64,000 nucleotides of DNA from CBDCVY01 sp965223245 (GCA_965223245.1 CBDCVY010000013.1:1612001-1676000), one strand, 5' to 3'; numbered from the stretch's first letter, positions 17,812-26,639 are shown. The notes: generated from the sequence alone by a model not told the origin. Made by a program: numbers and translations.

Positions 17812-18147
17812 ATGAAATTAACTGTTACGGGTAGAAAAGTAAAAATTACACAAGGAATTGAAGATCACCTGAATAAAAAATTAGAAAAAGCATTAGCACA
17901 TGTTAATGACGCCGCGGATGTCCATATTGCTTTAGCAGTAGAAAAACACCGACATTTCGCTGAAATTACTATCAAAACCAAAGGGTTCTCGGTTCACAGT
18001 GAATCCGAAACTGAAGACCTTTATACAGCAATGGATCAAGCAGTTGATAAAATTGAGAAGCAATTACGAAAACATAAAGACCGAGCTAAAAGTAAACAAA
18101 TAAAACAAAGCGTTGCCGAAAAAGAAAAACAAGTTGACTTTAGCTAA
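17812..18147 (+). CDS. hpf: Ribosome hibernation promoting factor (short HPF/YfiA type)
   Basis: 111 residues of the HPF/RaiA family, which bind the 30S decoding region and inactivate ribosomes in slow growth. The pattern MKLTVTGRKVKITQGIEDHLNKKLEKA, HFAEITIKTKG, and DLYTAMDQAVDKIEKQLRKHKDR is standard. A GAGGAG ribosome-binding site at 17798-17803 fixes the ATG. It is the short form, without the C-terminal dimerisation domain of long HPF. It sits between rpoN and ptsN, as in enterobacteria. Confidence 0.95.
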   Translation: MKLTVTGRKVKITQGIEDHLNKKLEKALAHVNDAADVHIALAVEKHRHFAEITIKTKGFSVHSESETEDLYTAMDQAVDKIEKQLRKHKDRAKSKQIKQSVAEKEKQVDFS

Positions 18148-18184
18148 GACTATTTATAGTGATTTTTTAAGTGATTTAATTTTC

Positions 18185-18649
18185 ATGAAATTAAGCGAAA
18201 TATTAAAGGAGGATTTTATTATCCCCAATCTAACTGCTCAAACTAAATCAGAAACTATTTCTGAGCTTTGTCAGTTTTTACAAGAAAAAGGGGTTATTGA
18301 CGACAGTGAAAATTTAAAAAATGCCCTTTTAGAAAGAGAAAAGTTAGGTAGTACAGGAATCGGGGATAATGTTGCAATCCCACATGCTAAATTAAAAGAA
18401 ATAAACGCTATTAATATATTATTTGCTCGTTCAATTAAGGGCATTTCCTATGAAGCTCTAGACAAAAAGCCTGTTCATTTTGTTTTCCTATTATTAGCTC
18501 CACCTGAAAGCACAAATTTACATTTAAAAGCCTTGGCTCGGATTGCACGTGTTCTTCAAAATGAAGAATTAAGAAATCAAATTCTCACCGCAAATGATGA
18601 AACAGCAATTTATTCTAAAATTTTGGAGGAAGATTCTAAAATTGATTAA
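18185..18649 (+). CDS. ptsN: PTS IIA-like nitrogen regulatory protein PtsN (EIIA-Ntr)
   Basis: 154 residues of the PTS EIIA type-2 fold. The phosphorylated histidine is H67 in GSTGIGDNVAIPHAKL. It ends the EI-HPr-EIIA phosphorelay of the nitrogen PTS, which controls potassium, nitrogen and carbon responses rather than sugar uptake. An upstream in-frame extension to 18113 overlaps hpf and lacks family similarity, so MKLSEILKEDFIIPNL at 18185 is taken as the start. It is followed after 20 bases by ptsI. Confidence 0.92.
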   Translation: MKLSEILKEDFIIPNLTAQTKSETISELCQFLQEKGVIDDSENLKNALLEREKLGSTGIGDNVAIPHAKLKEINAINILFARSIKGISYEALDKKPVHFVFLLLAPPESTNLHLKALARIARVLQNEELRNQILTANDETAIYSKILEEDSKID

Positions 18650-18669
18650 TCCCTTCAAATCACTCATAA

Positions 18670-20451
18670 ATGAGTTCAATAAAAATGTTTAAAGGCATCC
18701 CAGTCTCAAATGGAATAGCCATTGGAAAAGCATATTTACTAGATCGCTCCAAAGTATGTGTGATCAAAAGGCAAATTCCAGACGATGAAATTGAAATGGA
18801 AATTGAGCGACTTCGCGATGCTATTCAAATGTCTAAAAACCAATTGCAGGACATAAAAACTCGAGCTAGTAGTATTGCTGATAAATATTCAATCATACTG
18901 GACACATATACTCTTCTCTTAGAAGATGAACTCCTTGTAAATGAAACTATTGATCAAATAAAAAGTGAAAAAATCAATCCAGAATGGGCTCTCACAAAAA
19001 CTTTGGAAAAGTTCACCAGATTGTTTGACAATATCAACGATGATTATTTGAAGGGGAAAAGGGATGATTTAGATCTTGTAGTTCATGGAGTAATTAAAAA
19101 CTTAATAGGTCACCAACAAGAGAGCTTAGCTGATATTGATGAACCGGTTATAATTATTACCCACGCATTAAGCCCCTCGGATACTTTGATGATGTCTAAG
19201 AGTTTTATTCTCGGAATGGCTACTGAAGTGGGAGGGAAAACTTCACATGTTGCAATTTTTGCTGCAGCATTAGGAATTCCAGCGGTAGTTGGTGTCAATA
19301 GTCTTACCCAAAGTATCAATTCAGGGGATCAAGTCATCATAGATGGTTTAAAGGGGGAAATCATTGTTTCCCCAAATGATGAACAATTAGAGAAATATCA
19401 TAAAAAACAAGAAACCTATTTAAAGTACGAAAAAAATCTTCTCAAAGATATTAATCTTGCTTCAAAAACTTTAGACGGGCATAGCGTAAAACTTTTTGCC
19501 AATATTGAATCCCTTCACGAAGTCAAGTCCATTAGAAAATATGGAGGAGGAGGGGTTGGGCTGTATAGAACCGAATTTATGTATCTCACTGCAAACCCAC
19601 TTCCTACCGAAAACGACCTTTTTATAAATTTCAAAAAGGTTGTGTCAGGAATGAATCCACACCCGGTTATCATTCGAACTTTAGATATTGGGTCAGACAA
19701 GCAAATTTACAATAATAATGAAACGGTAGAAGCTAATCCTGCATTGGGGTTGAGAGGTATTCGTTTGTCTTTAATTAATCCAGATTTACTTAAATGCCAA
19801 ATGAAAGCTATTCTGAGGGCCGGCCTTTACGGAAAAGCGAAAATCCTTTATCCTATGATTTCAGGTGTTGAGGAAGTAATTAAGGCAAACCAACACTTAG
19901 AACAAGCAAAAGAGGAATTAAAAAAAGCACAAATTCCTTTTGATGAGGAAATTGAAATAGGAGCTATGATAGAAACTCCTGCTGCAGCGCTTGGTTTAAA
20001 ATCGATTCTAAAAGAGGTCGATTTCATAAGTATTGGAACCAATGATCTTATTCAATATATTCTTGCAGTAGACAGAATCAACGAAAACGTGGCTCACTTA
20101 TATCAACCCTTTCACCCATCTATTCTCAGGGTTTTAAAAGAAATTTTTACAATTTCTGAATCCATGGGAAAACCTGTATCCATTTGTGGGGAGTTAGGTG
20201 GAGATCCTCTTGCAACGTTTTTATTATTAGGCTTGGGCAAAGTAAATGAACTGAGTATGGAACCTCATTCAATTCCAAAAGTAAAAAAAATATTACGGAA
20301 AGTAACATTAAAAGACGCAGAAGGGTTTGCCAATACAGTTTTGTCTTTATCTACAGTCGAAGAAATTAATCGCTTTATTATTCAGGAAATGTCAACACGT
20401 TTTCCTATGGAGTTTGACAGGGAATTTAACTACGGTGAAAAATCCTCTTAA
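18670..20451 (+). CDS. ptsI: Phosphoenolpyruvate-protein phosphotransferase (PTS enzyme I)
   Basis: 593 residues. EI takes phosphate from PEP and passes it to HPr. The N-terminal domain carries the phosphohistidine in EVGGKTSHVAIFAAALGIPAV (H193 from this start, H188 from the alternative ATG at 18685, close to the classical His189). The C-terminal PEP-binding barrel shows GVGLYRTEFMYL, NPALGLRGIRLSL, IEIGAMIETPAAAL and ISIGTNDLIQYILAVDR with the reactive cysteine in SICGELGG. There is no GAF domain, so it is PtsI-like rather than PtsP. No ptsH (HPr) or hprK lies in the window, so the partner must be encoded elsewhere. Confidence 0.95.
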   Translation: MSSIKMFKGIPVSNGIAIGKAYLLDRSKVCVIKRQIPDDEIEMEIERLRDAIQMSKNQLQDIKTRASSIADKYSIILDTYTLLLEDELLVNETIDQIKSEKINPEWALTKTLEKFTRLFDNINDDYLKGKRDDLDLVVHGVIKNLIGHQQESLADIDEPVIIITHALSPSDTLMMSKSFILGMATEVGGKTSHVAIFAAALGIPAVVGVNSLTQSINSGDQVIIDGLKGEIIVSPNDEQLEKYHKKQETYLKYEKNLLKDINLASKTLDGHSVKLFANIESLHEVKSIRKYGGGGVGLYRTEFMYLTANPLPTENDLFINFKKVVSGMNPHPVIIRTLDIGSDKQIYNNNETVEANPALGLRGIRLSLINPDLLKCQMKAILRAGLYGKAKILYPMISGVEEVIKANQHLEQAKEELKKAQIPFDEEIEIGAMIETPAAALGLKSILKEVDFISIGTNDLIQYILAVDRINENVAHLYQPFHPSILRVLKEIFTISESMGKPVSICGELGGDPLATFLLLGLGKVNELSMEPHSIPKVKKILRKVTLKDAEGFANTVLSLSTVEEINRFIIQEMSTRFPMEFDREFNYGEKSS

Positions 20452-20541
20452 TAAACAAAATTCTAAAAATTTTTTAAATAATCTCATCTACCAAGATGCG
20501 GACCATCACTCACAATTTATTGAAAGTTAAGGAATATTTTA

Positions 20542-21702
20542 ATGAACAAAAATAATTACATTTTTACTTCCGAGTCAGTATCCGAAGGTCATCCCGATAA
20601 AATTGCTGACCAAATCTCGGATGGCGTTTTGGATGCCATTCTAGAGCAAGATGGCCACTCTCGAGTTGCATGTGAAACAATGGTTACTACAGGTTTGGTC
20701 ATAGTTTCTGGTGAAGTTACTACTAAAGCCCGAATTGATATTCCGAAAATTGCTCGCAATACCATTAAAGAGATTGGTTATTCTAGCTCTGACATGGGTT
20801 TTGATTATGAAACCTGCGGTGTGATGGTTACGTTGGATAAACAGTCGCCTGACATTGCAATGGGAGTAGATTCTCATGAAAAAGAGCAAGGTGCAGGAGA
20901 TCAGGGAATGATGTTTGGATATGCCAGTAATGAAACAAAAGAATTAATGCCAACTCCAATTCTATATGCACATAAATTGGTAAAGCGTTTAGCCGATGTA
21001 AGAAAAAACGGTGACCTCCCCTTTTTAAGACCTGACAGTAAATCTCAAGTTTCTGTGAGATATGAAAATGGTAAACCCACTAAAATTGAAACCGTAGTAA
21101 TTTCGACCCAGCATACCCCGGAAGTCAAAACTAAAACCCTTCAAAATGAAATTAAAAAACACGTAATAAATAATGTTATTCCGGAAGAATTTCGCCATAA
21201 AAAAATGAAAATCCACATTAATCCTACAGGCCGTTTTGTAATTGGTGGTCCTCAGGGAGATTGTGGTTTAACCGGAAGAAAAATTATTGTGGATACTTAT
21301 GGAGGTTTCTCCCGTCATGGTGGAGGCGCATTTTCGGGCAAGGATTCTTCCAAAGTGGATCGATCTGCAGCATATATGGCACGATATATCGCAAAAAACT
21401 TAGTGGCTGCAAAAGTTGCAGACCGTTGTGAAGTTCAGTTGGCTTATGCTATAGGAGTGGCTGACCCTGTTTCAATTTTTGTAGAAACATTCGATACACA
21501 TCGAGTTGATCCCAAGTTTTTCGAAGGGTTGATTCGTAACCACTTTGACCTAAAACCTGCTGGAATTATGAAAACTTTGGACCTTAGAAAACCAAGGTTC
21601 CAGGCAACATCAGCTTACGGCCATTTCGGAAGAAAAGAAAAACAATTTACCTGGGAGAAAACTGATAAAGCCAAGGCAATAAAAAAAGCTGCTGGTTTAT
21701 AA
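20542..21702 (+). CDS. metK: S-adenosylmethionine synthetase
   Basis: 386 residues, standard length. It condenses ATP and methionine to SAM. SEGHPDKIADQISDGVLDAIL at the N-terminus, GAGDQGMMFGYA, GPQGDCGLTGRKIIVDTYGG and GGGAFSGKDSSKVDRSAAYMARY are the family signatures with the ATP, Mg and K sites intact. A GGAA ribosome-binding site precedes the ATG. The 90-base gap after ptsI is too short and unstructured for a SAM riboswitch, so SAM feedback at this leader is not evident. Confidence 0.98.
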   Translation: MNKNNYIFTSESVSEGHPDKIADQISDGVLDAILEQDGHSRVACETMVTTGLVIVSGEVTTKARIDIPKIARNTIKEIGYSSSDMGFDYETCGVMVTLDKQSPDIAMGVDSHEKEQGAGDQGMMFGYASNETKELMPTPILYAHKLVKRLADVRKNGDLPFLRPDSKSQVSVRYENGKPTKIETVVISTQHTPEVKTKTLQNEIKKHVINNVIPEEFRHKKMKIHINPTGRFVIGGPQGDCGLTGRKIIVDTYGGFSRHGGGAFSGKDSSKVDRSAAYMARYIAKNLVAAKVADRCEVQLAYAIGVADPVSIFVETFDTHRVDPKFFEGLIRNHFDLKPAGIMKTLDLRKPRFQATSAYGHFGRKEKQFTWEKTDKAKAIKKAAGL

Positions 21703-21712
21703 AATTTTGCCC

Positions 21713-21740
21713 TTGTTGTCGTATAAGTTCTCTTTATAAT
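21713..21740 (+). promoter_or_regulatory. Sigma-70-type promoter for the Gfo/Idh gene
   Basis: TTGTTG at 21713-21718 and TATAAT at 21735-21740 are separated by 16 bases. They lie just upstream of the 21763 start and in the only gap after metK. The predicted leader is short, about 15-20 bases. Confidence 0.5.
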
Positions 21741-21762
21741 AGATAGTAAGGGTTAAACAAAT

Positions 21763-22815
21763 ATGACAACAGATAAAATTAGAATCGGAGTTATCGGGGC
21801 CGGGGAAAATGCCTGCAAAGTGCATATTCCCAATTTTTTGGCCATTCCAGGGGTAGAAATTCTTGAAGTTGCAAACCGTGCCACTGCGTCTGCACAAAAA
21901 GTTGCTGAGCAATTTAATATCCCAACTATTAGAAAATCCTGGCAGGATTTGGTTAAGTCTACAGAATTGGATGCTGTTCTTATTGGAACTTGGCCGTATC
22001 TTCATTATGAGGCTACTTGCAGTGCCTTAGAAGAGGGCAAACATGTTCTCTGCGAAGCCAGGATGGCAATGGACGAAGCGGAGGCCAGGCAAATGCTTCG
22101 GATGTCTTATAAACATCCGGAATGTGTTTCTCAATTAGTTCCCTCACCTTTTACTTTAAGGGCCGATCAAACTATATTAAGATATTTAGATGAATATCGA
22201 ATCGGCCGTCCCTTATTCTTTGAGTTTCACTACCACCAAACTTCCAATTGTCATCAAAGTGGCCTTCTGAATTGGAGAAGAAATAAAAAGTATAGCGGAA
22301 AAAATATTATGGTCCTCGGTATCATCTACGAGTCCCTATTAAGATGGTTCGGCCCTGCAAAATGGGTCAGTTCCCAAGCAGAAACTTTTATAAACAAAGC
22401 ACGGGATCCAGACACCGGAGAAATTGTAAATGTGTCCGTTCCTGATTATCTCACGGTACAAATGCAAATGAATAACGGCATAATGGGATCTCTTTTTATT
22501 TCCGAAGCCGGTTTTCATAATAAACCCCCTTATATAAAAGTTTTTGGAGACAAAGGAACCTTACTTTATGAGTTTAAAGTTGATGGCAACCTTTGGTACG
22601 GTCAACCTAACGAATCTGAAATGCATCTAGTTCAAATTTCTAAAGAAGAAGAAGGAAAATGGCGCGTTGAAGAGGAGTTTATAAATTCCATCCGAGGTGA
22701 AGAAGAAGTACTTTACACCACTTTCACCACTGGCGTAGAATATATGAAGTTTACAGAAGCCGTGAACCAAAGCTTCAATAATAACGGAGACCGGATTCCC
22801 ATCACTACTGGTTAA
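21763..22815 (+). CDS. Gfo/Idh/MocA-family NAD(P)-dependent oxidoreductase
   Basis: 350 residues. The N-terminal Rossmann fold (RIGVIGAGENACKVHIPNFLAIPGVEILEVANR) is followed by the family's EGKHVLCEARMAMDEAEARQM segment. In it the usual catalytic-region EKP is replaced by EAR. A C-terminal substrate domain with VPDYLTVQMQMNNGIMGSLFIS follows. Family members oxidise or epimerise sugars and cyclitols. The EKP-to-EAR change removes the usual lysine, so catalysis may differ or the substrate may be unusual. Substrate cannot be assigned from context; the next gene is endonuclease V. Confidence 0.85.
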   Translation: MTTDKIRIGVIGAGENACKVHIPNFLAIPGVEILEVANRATASAQKVAEQFNIPTIRKSWQDLVKSTELDAVLIGTWPYLHYEATCSALEEGKHVLCEARMAMDEAEARQMLRMSYKHPECVSQLVPSPFTLRADQTILRYLDEYRIGRPLFFEFHYHQTSNCHQSGLLNWRRNKKYSGKNIMVLGIIYESLLRWFGPAKWVSSQAETFINKARDPDTGEIVNVSVPDYLTVQMQMNNGIMGSLFISEAGFHNKPPYIKVFGDKGTLLYEFKVDGNLWYGQPNESEMHLVQISKEEEGKWRVEEEFINSIRGEEEVLYTTFTTGVEYMKFTEAVNQSFNNNGDRIPITTG

Positions 22816-22827
22816 AGTTCAGATACA

Positions 22828-23514
22828 ATGAAAATCACAAACCTCCATTCTTGGAGGCTTTCTCCTTCCCAGGCTAAACAAACCCAGCTCACATTAGCGC
22901 CAAAGGTTATAACGAAAAACCATCTCAAAAGCCCCAAAATTATCGCAGGTACTGATATCAGTTTTAATAAAAAAGACCCAATTGGATATGCTGGGGTTGT
23001 ACTTTTAGATGCGAATTCCTTAGAAATCATTCAGGAATTTACTCTGAAGGATAACCTGACCTTCCCCTATATTCCCGGTTTACTTTCATTCCGTGAAGGT
23101 CCTTTGTTAATCGAGTTATTCAAAAAAGTTCACCCGATCCCCGATTTGATATTTTTTGATGGTCAAGGAATAGCTCATCCACGAAGATTTGGTTTAGCTT
23201 CTCATTTAGGGTTATTTTTAGATTGCCCTACAATCGGCTGCGCAAAGAGTCGGTTAGTGGGTTCCTATGAAGAACCTGGTGAAAATAAAGGGTCGTTTTC
23301 GAAATTAATTGATGACAATGGAAAGACTATTGGGGCAGTAATTCGAACCAAAGAAAATTGCAAACCCTTATACATTTCCCAAGGACATAAAATAAATTTA
23401 AAAACAGCCACTAAATGGACTCTCGAATGCACTGGCGGCTATAGAATTCCCGAACCTACGCGCCTTGCTCATCTTTTGGTCAATCGGTTTCGGAAACAAC
23501 ACACAAAAAGTTAA
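22828..23514 (+). CDS. nfi: Endonuclease V (deoxyinosine 3' endonuclease)
   Basis: 228 residues. It cleaves DNA next to hypoxanthine arising from adenine deamination. Family motifs are all present: the first catalytic aspartate in IIAGTDISFNK, then YAGVVLLDANSLEII, the minor-groove wedge segment FPYIPGLLSFREGP, the catalytic DLIFFDGQGIAHPRRFGLASHLG, and CIGCAKSRLVG-like TIGCAKSRLVG. It starts 12 bases after the oxidoreductase gene. Its stop codon shares the TTAA at 23511-23514 with the stop of the convergent methyltransferase gene. Confidence 0.95.
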   Translation: MKITNLHSWRLSPSQAKQTQLTLAPKVITKNHLKSPKIIAGTDISFNKKDPIGYAGVVLLDANSLEIIQEFTLKDNLTFPYIPGLLSFREGPLLIELFKKVHPIPDLIFFDGQGIAHPRRFGLASHLGLFLDCPTIGCAKSRLVGSYEEPGENKGSFSKLIDDNGKTIGAVIRTKENCKPLYISQGHKINLKTATKWTLECTGGYRIPEPTRLAHLLVNRFRKQHTKS

Positions 23515-24248
23515 TTCTTTATACATACCAGTAAATAAGCCCCACCTCCATAGACCGTATTCTTTTTCTTTATTTCAAATCCAATACTCTCTAGTTCTAA
23601 ACAAAATTCCTCTAAAGAACTCGCATGCCAAACACCGGACTTTAATTGTTTTTCAATATAATTCAAACCCAGAACAAGAGTTAAAGGATACAAAATAAAC
23701 CGGCGAAGCATTAAACTTAAAACACCGACCTTAGTTTTGGAGCTTTTCAGGCTCTCTTTGATTATTTTTTTGGCATTGTACTCTTTAGAGGGATTAGTAA
23801 CTAAAAAATTTCCCTGAGGTTTTAGTATTCTATAAATTTCGCGATATGCATTTTGTCTAGATTCGTAATTTTCTAAAGTATAAATTGAAAAGTGAGCCAC
23901 CACATTATTAATAGTTCCAGAAGTTATAGGGATTCCGTCTGTTAAATCAAAAGCCATAACTTGAAAATGTTTTTCGAACCCTAAGCTTTTGGATTTAACT
24001 TTTAACTCTTTTAATCCTGAAACCAGGCGATCTCCACCTATATATTTTCCCTTTTGAAAAAAGCTCTTTTTTAAAAAATTGATTAGCAAACCCGATCCAC
24101 ATCCTACATCCAGTAACCGACCAAAGGGATTCTCATTAATTTCTTGAGCGACCTGATCTAACGAATCAAAGTAAGCCTGTGGAGTAAGAAAATCATAAAA
24201 CTTAGTTGAATAACCAACATTACAGTAATATTTGTATACAGAAATCAA
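23511..24248 (-). CDS. Class I SAM-dependent methyltransferase
   Basis: 245 residues of the UbiE/Methyltransf_11-like class. The SAM-binding glycine motif is RLLDVGCGSGLLINFLKK (about 41-58), with the acidic residue in IGGDRLVSGL and motif II in VVAHFSIYTLENYESRQ. The FLVTNPSKEYNAKKI segment takes the place of the usual post-III motif. The substrate is not evident. Its 3' end overlaps nfi by four bases. Adjacent genes (nfi and an unknown protein) give no pathway clue. Confidence 0.85.
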   Translation of the reverse strand: MISVYKYYCNVGYSTKFYDFLTPQAYFDSLDQVAQEINENPFGRLLDVGCGSGLLINFLKKSFFQKGKYIGGDRLVSGLKELKVKSKSLGFEKHFQVMAFDLTDGIPITSGTINNVVAHFSIYTLENYESRQNAYREIYRILKPQGNFLVTNPSKEYNAKKIIKESLKSSKTKVGVLSLMLRRFILYPLTLVLGLNYIEKQLKSGVWHASSLEEFCLELESIGFEIKKKNTVYGGGAYLLVCIKN

Positions 24249-24266
24249 ATTTTAATGGCTCCTATC

Positions 24267-24295
24267 TTGTTCTAAAAATCAAAAGACAATATAAT
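24267..24295 (+). promoter_or_regulatory. Sigma-70-type promoter upstream of the 24329 gene
   Basis: TTGTTC at 24267-24272 and TATAAT at 24290-24295 have an ideal 17-base spacer. A ribosome-binding site (AGGAG, 24315-24319) follows before the ATG at 24329. Confidence 0.6.
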
Positions 24296-24328
24296 ATCTC
24301 AGCAATTGGTTCTTAGGAGAATATTTTC

Positions 24329-24763
24329 ATGGCAAAAAAACCATTTATAAATAAATATGGATTTGTTGAGTACCCTTTTCTTCATGATCAGCGAAAGGGA
24401 AAAAACTGGTGGTTTTTTAATCTACTGGAAGATCACCTTAAACGGCGAGCAAGACAAAAGCATGGCCAAGACTATACCCGAGACCATATGGATGAAGATA
24501 TGATGGGCTTCCTGGCTCAAACCAAACTCAAATTCTATGCTTTAGTTCCAGTGGGAATGGGAATGGAATTTAAACTTATTGGTAAATTCGACACTAAAGA
24601 TTTAATCGAAATCGAAGACCCAGTCCCTTTCATAGAAGAGAAATATGGCGGTGGGAAATTTAAAGTTAATATTTACCATGAAGGTACGTTTGCCGGGACC
24701 GAAAATTATAAAACCCATGGAGATCCCGATTGGGTTGAGATTCCTGATGATGATTTGGGGTGA
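24329..24763 (+). CDS. Soluble protein of unknown function
   Basis: 144 residues, not recognised. It has no signal peptide or membrane helix. It is charged, with an N-terminal part rich in Lys/Arg/His (LEDHLKRRARQKHGQDYTRDH). A central KFYALVPVGMGMEFKLIGKFD beta-like stretch is followed by YGGGKFKVNIYHEGTFAG and an acidic tail (DPDWVEIPDDDLG). The YGGGKFKVNIY.EGTFAG stretch loosely resembles a beta-hairpin motif seen in some phage and plasmid proteins, but this is weak. A good promoter and AGGAG ribosome-binding site support expression as a single gene. It ends 10 bases from the convergent Rieske gene. Confidence 0.75.
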   Translation: MAKKPFINKYGFVEYPFLHDQRKGKNWWFFNLLEDHLKRRARQKHGQDYTRDHMDEDMMGFLAQTKLKFYALVPVGMGMEFKLIGKFDTKDLIEIEDPVPFIEEKYGGGKFKVNIYHEGTFAGTENYKTHGDPDWVEIPDDDLG

Positions 24764-24773
24764 AAAAATTTAC

Positions 24774-25205
24774 CTACAGGGTTTCGTCTGGATTAATAGG
24801 TTTTTGGATGGTGGGTACGTTAAATTTAATAGACTCTGGAAGTTTTCTTGTAATTTTACCTACAGCCGGCAGTTTTCCCTGCATACCTTTTTCCGGAACT
24901 TCAATACCAACCCGGATTTTTCCTTCATGCAATTTCACCGGATATATCTTAGTTCTTAGCTCAGGATTTTGTGGGCAATCTCCCGTTTTTAAATCGTAAC
25001 GCCATTCATGGTTAGGGCAAATCACAACTCCTTCTTCAATGCGTCCTTCCCCCAGCGGAGCTCCTTTATGCAAACACTGATTGGCAATTGCATAATATTC
25101 TCCCTTGTAATTAAAGAGAGCAATTTCTTCTTTTCCTGCAGTTATAATTGCCGCTTTACCCGGAGGTAGTTCTTCCTCTTCCATGACTTTAACGTATTTC
25201 AACAT
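24774..25205 (-). CDS. Rieske [2Fe-2S] ferredoxin-like protein
   Basis: 143 residues. The Rieske cluster ligands are C44-x-H46 (QCLHKGAPLGEG) and C63-x2-H66 (VICPNHEWRYDLKTG). The spacing is that of stand-alone NirD/dioxygenase-ferredoxin type proteins. There is no signal peptide or TAT anchor, so it is cytoplasmic. The C-terminal 45 residues after the domain are an uncharacterised extension. It is the last gene of an apparent ispG-tig-Rieske operon (25-base gap to tig). A role in donating electrons to an iron-sulfur enzyme is possible, but no oxygenase or reductase is next to it. Confidence 0.9.
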   Translation of the reverse strand: MLKYVKVMEEEELPPGKAAIITAGKEEIALFNYKGEYYAIANQCLHKGAPLGEGRIEEGVVICPNHEWRYDLKTGDCPQNPELRTKIYPVKLHEGKIRVGIEVPEKGMQGKLPAVGKITRKLPESIKFNVPTIQKPINPDETL

Positions 25206-25230
25206 AATTCTTCTCGATCAAATTTAAAAA

Positions 25231-26631
25231 TTACTTCTGTTCTTGTTCTTTTTGTGCGGCCGCTTTTGCCTCTTCTTCACTGATAAAATCAAACTCACAA
25301 TGCGAATAAATAAAATTCAAAGCTTTTTGGCCTAACAGACGACTGGTAGTTTGATTCATATGTTCAGGATTATTAAATAAAGCTTTTTTAACATCTTCAG
25401 TCTTTTTCCCTGTCTCCCGCCCTAAACGCTCATACTCTGCTTCCAAATCTGATTGCGAAACATTGATTTTCTCATTTTTAGCAATCGCCTCAAGGATCAT
25501 ATACCCCTTTGAATTGAACTCTGCTCGTTCACGCCATTCTTCCTCAGCCTGGTCAGGGTCAAACCCCGAATCCTCAAGTTTCATTCCAGACTGTTGAATC
25601 TGAAATTTCATTCCATCTATCAAAAACTTTGTTTCTTGTTTGACCAGAGATTCTGGAGGTTTTATGTCATATTCTTTAACCAATTGATTAAATATATTCT
25701 GTTTAATATGATTCTCTTCCATGTGCTCTTTATAAGCCTGAAGATCCGCTTTCACTTTTCTGCGAAATGATTCTACTGATTCCTCCCCTTGCTGTTGAAC
25801 CAACTCATCAGTTAGATCCGGCAAAATTAGTTTTTTAATTTCTTTAATCTTCACCTGAAAATTCGCTAAATCATCTGGTATTTCCTGATTTTCAGCACCG
25901 GGAATGGGCATACTTACCCTGCGCAATTTTTTGTTCCAATCAATAGGTAATGCCACATTCACTTCAAATTCTTCATTTTTTTTATGACCAATTAATTGAT
26001 CTTCAAACCCGGGTATCATTCTTTTTTCACCTACTCTTACCGGATAGTCTTTTGCTTGTCCTCCTTCAACGGGTTCTCCATCCAAATATCCCTCGAAATC
26101 CATTACTAAATTATCACCCATTTCTACTTCATGATCCTCAGGACAAATTTGGAAGGTCCCTACTGTCTCAAGGTATCTTCGAATGGCTTCTTCCACCTCC
26201 GCATCCGGAACTTTAAACAAAGTTTTTTTAAATTTTAACCCTTTATACTCTTTAAAGGTAAACTGGGGCTTTATATCCAAGGTCACTGAAAAAGAAAACG
26301 GCTTATCTCTTTTAATTTCTTTAATTTCTGAATGATCAATTTCAGGAGGTCCAGCAGGCACAATCCCAGTTTCTAAAAGAGCTTTATCATAATACTCCTG
26401 CATCAAATCCTGCCATAACTGAGTCATTGATTCTAAAGGGACCTGTTTCTCCAAAACCTTTTGTGGAATTTTACCGGGACGAAACCCGGGCATTTTGATT
26501 TGCTGATTCAATTGACGATAAGCAATTTCCACCTTTTTCGAAACAATTTCTTCAGGCACTTGAATTTTAAGTTTCCGTCTATCTGCTTCTAATTCTTCAA
26601 TTTGGTAATCCATAGTTACTTGACCTATCAT
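25231..26631 (-). CDS. tig: Trigger factor (ribosome-associated chaperone/peptidyl-prolyl isomerase)
   Basis: 466 residues, a little longer than the E. coli protein (432). The ribosome-binding N-domain has the signature MPGFRPGKIPQKVLEKQ. The FKBP-type isomerase domain spans roughly 155-245 (MGDNLVMDFEGYLDGEPVEGG...RVGEKRMIPGFEDQLIGHKKNEEFEV). The helical C-domain follows, ending in a charged, Glu/Lys/Gln-rich tail. It lies 8 bases downstream of ispG. The usual clpP-clpX neighbours of tig are not present here. Confidence 0.96.
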   Translation of the reverse strand: MIGQVTMDYQIEELEADRRKLKIQVPEEIVSKKVEIAYRQLNQQIKMPGFRPGKIPQKVLEKQVPLESMTQLWQDLMQEYYDKALLETGIVPAGPPEIDHSEIKEIKRDKPFSFSVTLDIKPQFTFKEYKGLKFKKTLFKVPDAEVEEAIRRYLETVGTFQICPEDHEVEMGDNLVMDFEGYLDGEPVEGGQAKDYPVRVGEKRMIPGFEDQLIGHKKNEEFEVNVALPIDWNKKLRRVSMPIPGAENQEIPDDLANFQVKIKEIKKLILPDLTDELVQQQGEESVESFRRKVKADLQAYKEHMEENHIKQNIFNQLVKEYDIKPPESLVKQETKFLIDGMKFQIQQSGMKLEDSGFDPDQAEEEWRERAEFNSKGYMILEAIAKNEKINVSQSDLEAEYERLGRETGKKTEDVKKALFNNPEHMNQTTSRLLGQKALNFIYSHCEFDFISEEEAKAAAQKEQEQK

Positions 26632-26639
26632 CTCCTAAA

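Noticed and set aside
20452..20541. Possible SAM riboswitch before metK
   Set aside because: The gap is only 90 bases and shows no stable helices or terminator hairpin of the known SAM classes.
25950..26216. Forward open frame of 88 codons opposite tig
   Set aside because: It is antisense to the conserved trigger factor gene and has no protein features.
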